A DNA stretch of 9,972 nt, from positions 1 to 9,972 of the forward strand of contig JALUWC010000282.1 in assembly GCA_027019885.1 (NCBI GenBank). Reading direction: 5' to 3'. This document shows positions 6,504 to 9,972 of this stretch, piece by piece. Under the pieces are notes generated by a model. That model ran no database searches. It worked only from the letters and a program-made list of their open reading frames with translations, and was not told the DNA's origin. The DNA is from Geoglobus sp. Its GTDB lineage: Archaea; Halobacteriota; Archaeoglobi; Archaeoglobales; Archaeoglobaceae. How positions within the stretch are numbered: the first letter of the stretch is position 1; each line of letters starts with the position of its first letter. The translations under genes and the position numbers were made by a program.

Positions 6504-9393
6504 AGCTAAAACAAACCTTTATTATGTTAGGAGTCTGATGACTTTACTGTCAAAATCTGACCCTTATCTGGCGATAGCTTCGAACTATTCCCCATCCCCA
6601 ATTGATATTTACCTGCATCAGGTTGATTTACTCTCTCGCGTAATGTTCGTCAGACCCATCAGAATACTCATTGGTGATGAAATCGGCCTAGGGAAAACCA
6701 TTGAAAGTATCTCCATTCTGAGATACCTTGAAAAGATCGGTGAACTGAAAAGGGCTTTGATTATAGTTCCGAAGATCCTTACGAATCAATGGGTCTCAGA
6801 ACTGATGAAGATGGGTGCCCCTAGGCACGATATTTTCGTTTTTGATTCTGGAAAAGATGTGAAAGAATTAAAAAACAAAATCAAAGACCAAAAATACTTT
6901 GTTATTTCGATAGGACTTGTAAGAAAGGAAAATCACCTAAAAAAGCTTCTCGAAATAGCCTGGGATACAATCGTAGTTGATGAGGCGCACAACGTAACGC
7001 TCAACAGTGTCAAAACAAAAAAAGCTATTCAAAAACTCATTGAAGATACAAGCCGAAACGTCATTTTTCTCTCAGCTACACCCCACAGAGGTATCGCCAA
7101 CGATTATCTGTTCAGACTAAGATTGCTGGATCCATCACTGGTTGAAGACTATTCCAAGCTTGATATAAACCCATTTTACGAAAGTACCCACGATTCCCTT
7201 CTTTTCAGGAGATCGAAGGAAGTCGTCAACAATTTACAAGATGAAGAAATCTTCAAGGACTGTAAATTCGAATTGCACCTGATTCAGCCAACTTCCGAAG
7301 AAAGAGCTTTTATGAACGCCCTTTTAGCTTTTCTGAAAAGGAAAGCTAAAGAACTTGGAGAAAATGGTGTAAACACTCCTGTCGGACTTCTTTTAGTTTT
7401 ACTGAGAAAGAGGGCATCATCCTCCCCATATGCAGCGATGAAAACCCTCAGATCAATGATTAAAACACTCCAGAAAAAGCAGGAAGAGGGTTTTGAAGAA
7501 GAGGAATTTGCTGAAGACATCACCGAATTTGAGGAGAAACTTCTTGGTGAGGATTATTCAGTGGATATAGAAACAGACTTCGATGAGATGGCTGAAAAGC
7601 TCGTTAAGAAGTATTCGAAGGCATTGAAACCAGAGGATATTGAGGAAATCAGCAGGATTCTTAAACTGGCGGAGGAAGTATCCAAAAACGATTCTAAGCT
7701 AAAAGCTGTCAAAGAGCTTATTCTGGAACTTGTTGGAAGAAATGAGGGTAAAGTTCTTGTATTCACGGAATACCGAGATACTCTGGATTACCTTAAAAAA
7801 TCTATTGAATCTGACACAAACTTCAGAAATCTGGGAATTAGGTTCGAAACTCTGTCGGGGAAGGATAGAAGCAGGTTTGAAGAGGTAAAAAGGAAATTTG
7901 AGGACGATCCATCAGTGCAGGTTTTAATAGCAACTGACGTGGCATCTGAAGGCCTAAACTTACAAAAGGCAAACCATATGATTAATTACGATGCACCCTG
8001 GTCTCCTGTCAAGCTCGAACAGAGGATCGGCAGAATTTGGAGATTGGGGCAGCAATATGTCTCGTATGTTTACAACGTTTTTCTCTCCACAGACTCTGAT
8101 CTTGCCATTGTGGAAAAGCTCTATGAAAAATTGCTGAACATTGAGCGTGCTGTAGGTTCAACGAAGCCTATAATTGGTGAAGAAGTTCGTGTAGCTAATT
8201 TAAAGGCATCAAGCAATATATGGAAGGCAGGCGAGGTCAGAGAGATTGACTACAGAGGTAAAAAAGTTAGATTAACTGAGCACAGGATGATATATGCGGA
8301 ACTCACAGATCAGCTTGACGAATTTTTAAGAGCTTTTTTGGCGACTGTTCAAAGTTTGAACAGCGAACTGAGATCAAAAAACGTCTTCCCCATCTATTCA
8401 GCAAAGAAAATAAAAAATAACCTGAAAAGGATATTGAGCACTGACAATTTGAAGGAATATGAGCAGGTTTTGAGAGATATGGCCATTCGTGTTGGATATT
8501 TAGAGGGGAAGAGCGACTATGAAATAGGTGCATTAAATCACCCGGTGAGAATACTTGAATACCTTCGAAGTGAGGTGGAAAGCCTACCAAAACTTCTGTT
8601 CACAACTTCAGAATCTGATTCGGGGATATTTCACATTCTAAGGATTCAGATTAACAATAGAGAATACTATGTGGGTTACAACAGAGAAGAGGGTCAGTTA
8701 CTTAACGGCGTGGAGCTTCTGAAATTCATTGCAAGAATTTCAAAAAATGGATTTTCAGCCCCTACTTCTTCAATTGGTATGGACAAAATAGAAGGTTTGA
8801 GCATAAATCAAAAAAGCTACATTAAAAATGCCATTCAGAGGATGATGGGGGACTTGCTCAGCCCCTATAGCTACTATTTCAGAGAATCTGAGGAATTAGG
8901 AGTAAGAAGGAACGGCTGGAAAGTTGACCTGCACATAGGGGAGCCTGAAGTGGTATCAACAATTATCGTAACAAAGTATGAAGAAGGTTCAGAAGTGCTC
9001 GACGAAACTCTCAAGAGGAAGATAGAAATGGCTGCAATGGAAGTTTCACTTAAATACGAAAGTTCAAAGGAAGACGTTCTTAAGACCGATCCTGATGTCC
9101 ACAAAACAGAAAGCTTTGACATACTTAGCTACCTTAAAAATGGTGAGAAGAGGTTCATTGAGGTAAAAGGGCACATCGGAATGAGGATATATGCTGAACT
9201 TACACCCAATGAGTACGAACTTGCCGAAAAACTTGGCGAGGACTACTATCTACACTTAGTGATAAACCTTCATTTGGACGAATACGAAAATGTCGAGACA
9301 AATAAGGCAATACTTCTAGAATTTAGAGATCCCTTGAAAAGTATGCGGGTTAAAAGGATTGGAGGGCAAGCGAAATACCTCCTGTTTCCGTGA
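6496..9393 (+). CDS. SNF2-type SF2 helicase with a C-terminal DUF3883 (NOV_C) nuclease-like domain
   Basis: The product has 965 residues. Motifs in order: LHQVDLL, like the Q-motif region (about 40-46); motif I DEIGLGKT (61-68); motif Ia IVPKILTNQW; motif II VDEAH (161-165); motif III LSATPHRG (192-199). A long acidic, helical insert (about 290-410) separates the lobes. Lobe 2 has KVLVFTEY, ATDVASEGLN (479-488) and QRIGRIWRLGQ (509-519). This pattern is the SNF2/RapA-like branch, which moves on double-stranded DNA rather than unwinding it freely. Residues ~868-945 match DUF3883: SFDIL (D875), FIEVKG (E889, K891) and LTPNEYELAEKLGEDYYL. The D-x13-E-x-K spacing fits a PD-(D/E)XK-like fold, so DNA cutting is possible. 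The ATG at 6496 has GAGGTG 7 bases upstream and overlaps the preceding gene by 8 bases. Similar helicases serve in DISARM-like defence loci. Confidence 0.9.
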   Translation: MSEAKTNLYYVRSLMTLLSKSDPYLAIASNYSPSPIDIYLHQVDLLSRVMFVRPIRILIGDEIGLGKTIESISILRYLEKIGELKRALIIVPKILTNQWVSELMKMGAPRHDIFVFDSGKDVKELKNKIKDQKYFVISIGLVRKENHLKKLLEIAWDTIVVDEAHNVTLNSVKTKKAIQKLIEDTSRNVIFLSATPHRGIANDYLFRLRLLDPSLVEDYSKLDINPFYESTHDSLLFRRSKEVVNNLQDEEIFKDCKFELHLIQPTSEERAFMNALLAFLKRKAKELGENGVNTPVGLLLVLLRKRASSSPYAAMKTLRSMIKTLQKKQEEGFEEEEFAEDITEFEEKLLGEDYSVDIETDFDEMAEKLVKKYSKALKPEDIEEISRILKLAEEVSKNDSKLKAVKELILELVGRNEGKVLVFTEYRDTLDYLKKSIESDTNFRNLGIRFETLSGKDRSRFEEVKRKFEDDPSVQVLIATDVASEGLNLQKANHMINYDAPWSPVKLEQRIGRIWRLGQQYVSYVYNVFLSTDSDLAIVEKLYEKLLNIERAVGSTKPIIGEEVRVANLKASSNIWKAGEVREIDYRGKKVRLTEHRMIYAELTDQLDEFLRAFLATVQSLNSELRSKNVFPIYSAKKIKNNLKRILSTDNLKEYEQVLRDMAIRVGYLEGKSDYEIGALNHPVRILEYLRSEVESLPKLLFTTSESDSGIFHILRIQINNREYYVGYNREEGQLLNGVELLKFIARISKNGFSAPTSSIGMDKIEGLSINQKSYIKNAIQRMMGDLLSPYSYYFRESEELGVRRNGWKVDLHIGEPEVVSTIIVTKYEEGSEVLDETLKRKIEMAAMEVSLKYESSKEDVLKTDPDVHKTESFDILSYLKNGEKRFIEVKGHIGMRIYAELTPNEYELAEKLGEDYYLHLVINLHLDEYENVETNKAILLEFRDPLKSMRVKRIGGQAKYLLFP

Positions 9394-9425
9394 AGACATT
9401 TCTCAATAAGCTAAGATGAAATTTT

Positions 9426-9434
9426 GGGAGGTGA
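9426..9434 (+). promoter_or_regulatory. Strong ribosome binding site kept in front of the dead dGTPase gene
   Basis: GGGAGGTGA lies 6 bases before ATG 9441. Such a good site in front of a 20-codon reading frame shows that a real, longer gene once began here. Confidence 0.6.
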
Positions 9435-9440
9435 TAGAAA

Positions 9441-9669
9441 ATGGAGTATCCTTTAAAAAATAGGGTAATCAAAGAGAAAGATTACGAAGATAGCCACGAT
9501 TAGGCAGGAATCCATATCTAGGAGATAGGGATCGTATATTATTCTTTTCGAGAGCCTTTTAGAAGATTAGCTTTTAAAACTCAAGTTGTCACGGCTTTCG
9601 CCAAAATCCAGAGTGATCATAACTCACTCTCTTGAAGTTATGTAACTCGTTTCCTCCATTGCTTTTTGG
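9441..9669 (+). pseudogene. Decayed 5' part of a dGTPase-like HD phosphohydrolase gene
   Basis: ATG 9441 opens 20 codons (MEYPLKNRVIKEKDYEDSHD) ending in TAG 9501. Conserved dGTPase pieces then follow in shifting frames: GRNPYLGDRDRIL..SRAF (from 9503), RRLAFKTQVVTA (from 9561, one extra T in the run 9557-9560), and ITHSLEVM (from 9619), followed by TAA 9643 and LVSSIA. In order they rebuild the family's N-terminal core: DRDRI..SRAFRRL..KTQV, then R..THSLEV with the first HD-motif histidine, then Q-hh-SIA. The TAA stands where the family has Gln, so a single C-to-T change of CAA explains it. At least three frame changes and one nonsense change are present. The second half, with the HD pair and later motifs, is missing. 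Intact family members hydrolyse dGTP or other dNTPs, and some protect bacteria from phage by depleting nucleotides. Confidence 0.75.
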
Positions 9670-9717
9670 TATTCTATATTTCCATTTTGTGAAAGCTGTA
9701 TTTAGCCAAACAACCTG

Positions 9718-9730
9718 TTTTTGTTTTATT
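9718..9730 (+). terminator. T-rich archaeal-type terminator candidate
   Basis: TTTTTGTTTTATT on the + strand matches the T-run type of archaeal transcription terminator, which needs no hairpin. It sits after the remnant and before the next gene's TATA-like box, a sensible place for the operon to end. Shorter T-runs at 9662-9666 and 9684-9687 could contribute. Confidence 0.35.
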
Positions 9731-9753
9731 GATTGAATATTGAGCAAAAACAA

Positions 9754-9763
9754 AAATATTTTA
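9754..9763 (+). promoter_or_regulatory. TATA-like box for a leaderless downstream gene
   Basis: AAATATTTTA is preceded by an A-rich stretch that could hold a BRE. Its centre is about 28 bases before the GTG at 9787, close to the normal spacing from archaeal TATA box to transcription start, so the transcript would begin at or next to the start codon. Confidence 0.4.
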
Positions 9764-9786
9764 TCTTCTCTGAAAAATGTAAAATT

Positions 9787-9972
9787 GTGAAGTGTGCCAA
9801 ATGTCAGATTAGGGATGCTTCACCCGGCTCGCTGTATTGCGAAAAATGCGAAAGAGGCTATTATTCCTCCATCGACCCACTGTATTCGGGCAATTATCCT
9901 TTTAAACAATTTTATAGAGATGAATTGGAACATTCAGACCCGATACGTGCCCTCGCACTTTTGGATGACGTA
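9787..9972 (+). CDS. N-terminal part of a zinc-ribbon protein, cut by the right edge
   Basis: The frame is open from a GTG at 9787 to the window end (62 codons) and the gene continues beyond it. The start reads MKCAKCQIRDASPGSLYCEK, with two CxxC pairs (C3/C6 and C18/C21) that form a zinc ribbon right at the N-terminus. The rest (YYSSIDPLYSGNYPFKQFY, then an acidic helix) matches no family I know. There is no ribosome binding site before the GTG, but a TATA-like box lies at leaderless spacing. The frame can be extended upstream to a TTG at 9733, also without a ribosome binding site; the cysteine pattern makes the GTG more natural. A gene remnant next to the decayed dGTPase cannot be excluded. 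It may belong to a separate transcription unit and I assign no function. Confidence 0.5.
   Translation, partial: MKCAKCQIRDASPGSLYCEKCERGYYSSIDPLYSGNYPFKQFYRDELEHSDPIRALALLDDV

Larger units (their letters stand above)
9670..9786. other. AT-rich gap with T-run terminator candidate and TATA-like box
   Basis: No conserved coding signal is seen here. The rest of the dGTPase gene appears deleted. The stretch is clearly richer in A and T than the genes around it and is the main break in transcription in the window. Confidence 0.5.

Noticed and set aside
9441..9503. A real 20-residue microprotein behind a strong ribosome binding site
   Set aside because: The sequence just after it carries dGTPase motifs in other frames, so the short frame is better explained as the broken start of that gene.
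1..9972. CRISPR array, tRNA, rRNA, insertion sequence ends or transposase
   Set aside because: I saw no regularly spaced repeats, no tRNA-like cloverleaf and no transposase-like protein on either strand; a systematic scan was not possible.

Overview
The window looks archaeal, probably from a thermophilic euryarchaeon such as a member of the Archaeoglobales; the lineage is an inference. The grounds are strong GGAGGTG-type ribosome binding sites a few bases before most starts, arginine written almost only as AGA/AGG, an archaeal-type RNase HII signature, a PIN/UPF0175 pair, and TATA-like boxes where short intergenic gaps occur. All genes lie on the + strand and most overlap or nearly touch, so positions 1-9393 read as one operon.

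Layout. (1) 1-356: C-terminal 117 residues of a protein cut by the left edge, possibly a DUF1156-type DNA methylase. (2) 356-1864: a three-part nuclease made of an RNase HIII-like N-terminal domain, an RNase HII/HIII catalytic core, a zinc ribbon and a PIN ribonuclease domain. (3) 1893-2641: a nested PIN toxin and UPF0175 antitoxin pair. (4) 2654-6040: a DUF499 AAA+ type ATPase. (5) 6045-6503: an unrecognised basic protein of 152 residues. (6) 6496-9393: an SNF2/SF2 helicase ending in a DUF3883 nuclease-like domain. (7) 9394-9786: a broken, truncated dGTPase-like HD gene (three frame changes and one stop), then AT-rich DNA. (8) 9787-9972: the start of a small zinc-ribbon protein, apparently leaderless, cut by the right edge.

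How the genes may work together. DUF499 ATPases with DUF1156 methylases and SNF2 helicases are known neighbours in predicted anti-phage loci that resemble DISARM and BREX in logic: a methylase marks self DNA, an ATPase and a helicase handle foreign DNA, and nuclease domains destroy it. This locus adds an RNA-DNA hybrid nuclease fused to a PIN RNase, and a toxin-antitoxin pair placed between methylase-side and ATPase-side genes. I infer a defence system that may attack both transcription-linked hybrids and RNA, with the toxin pair as a possible guard. The dead dGTPase beside it would fit a defence island, since dGTPases that deplete nucleotides are known anti-phage effectors. None of this function is shown by the sequence alone.
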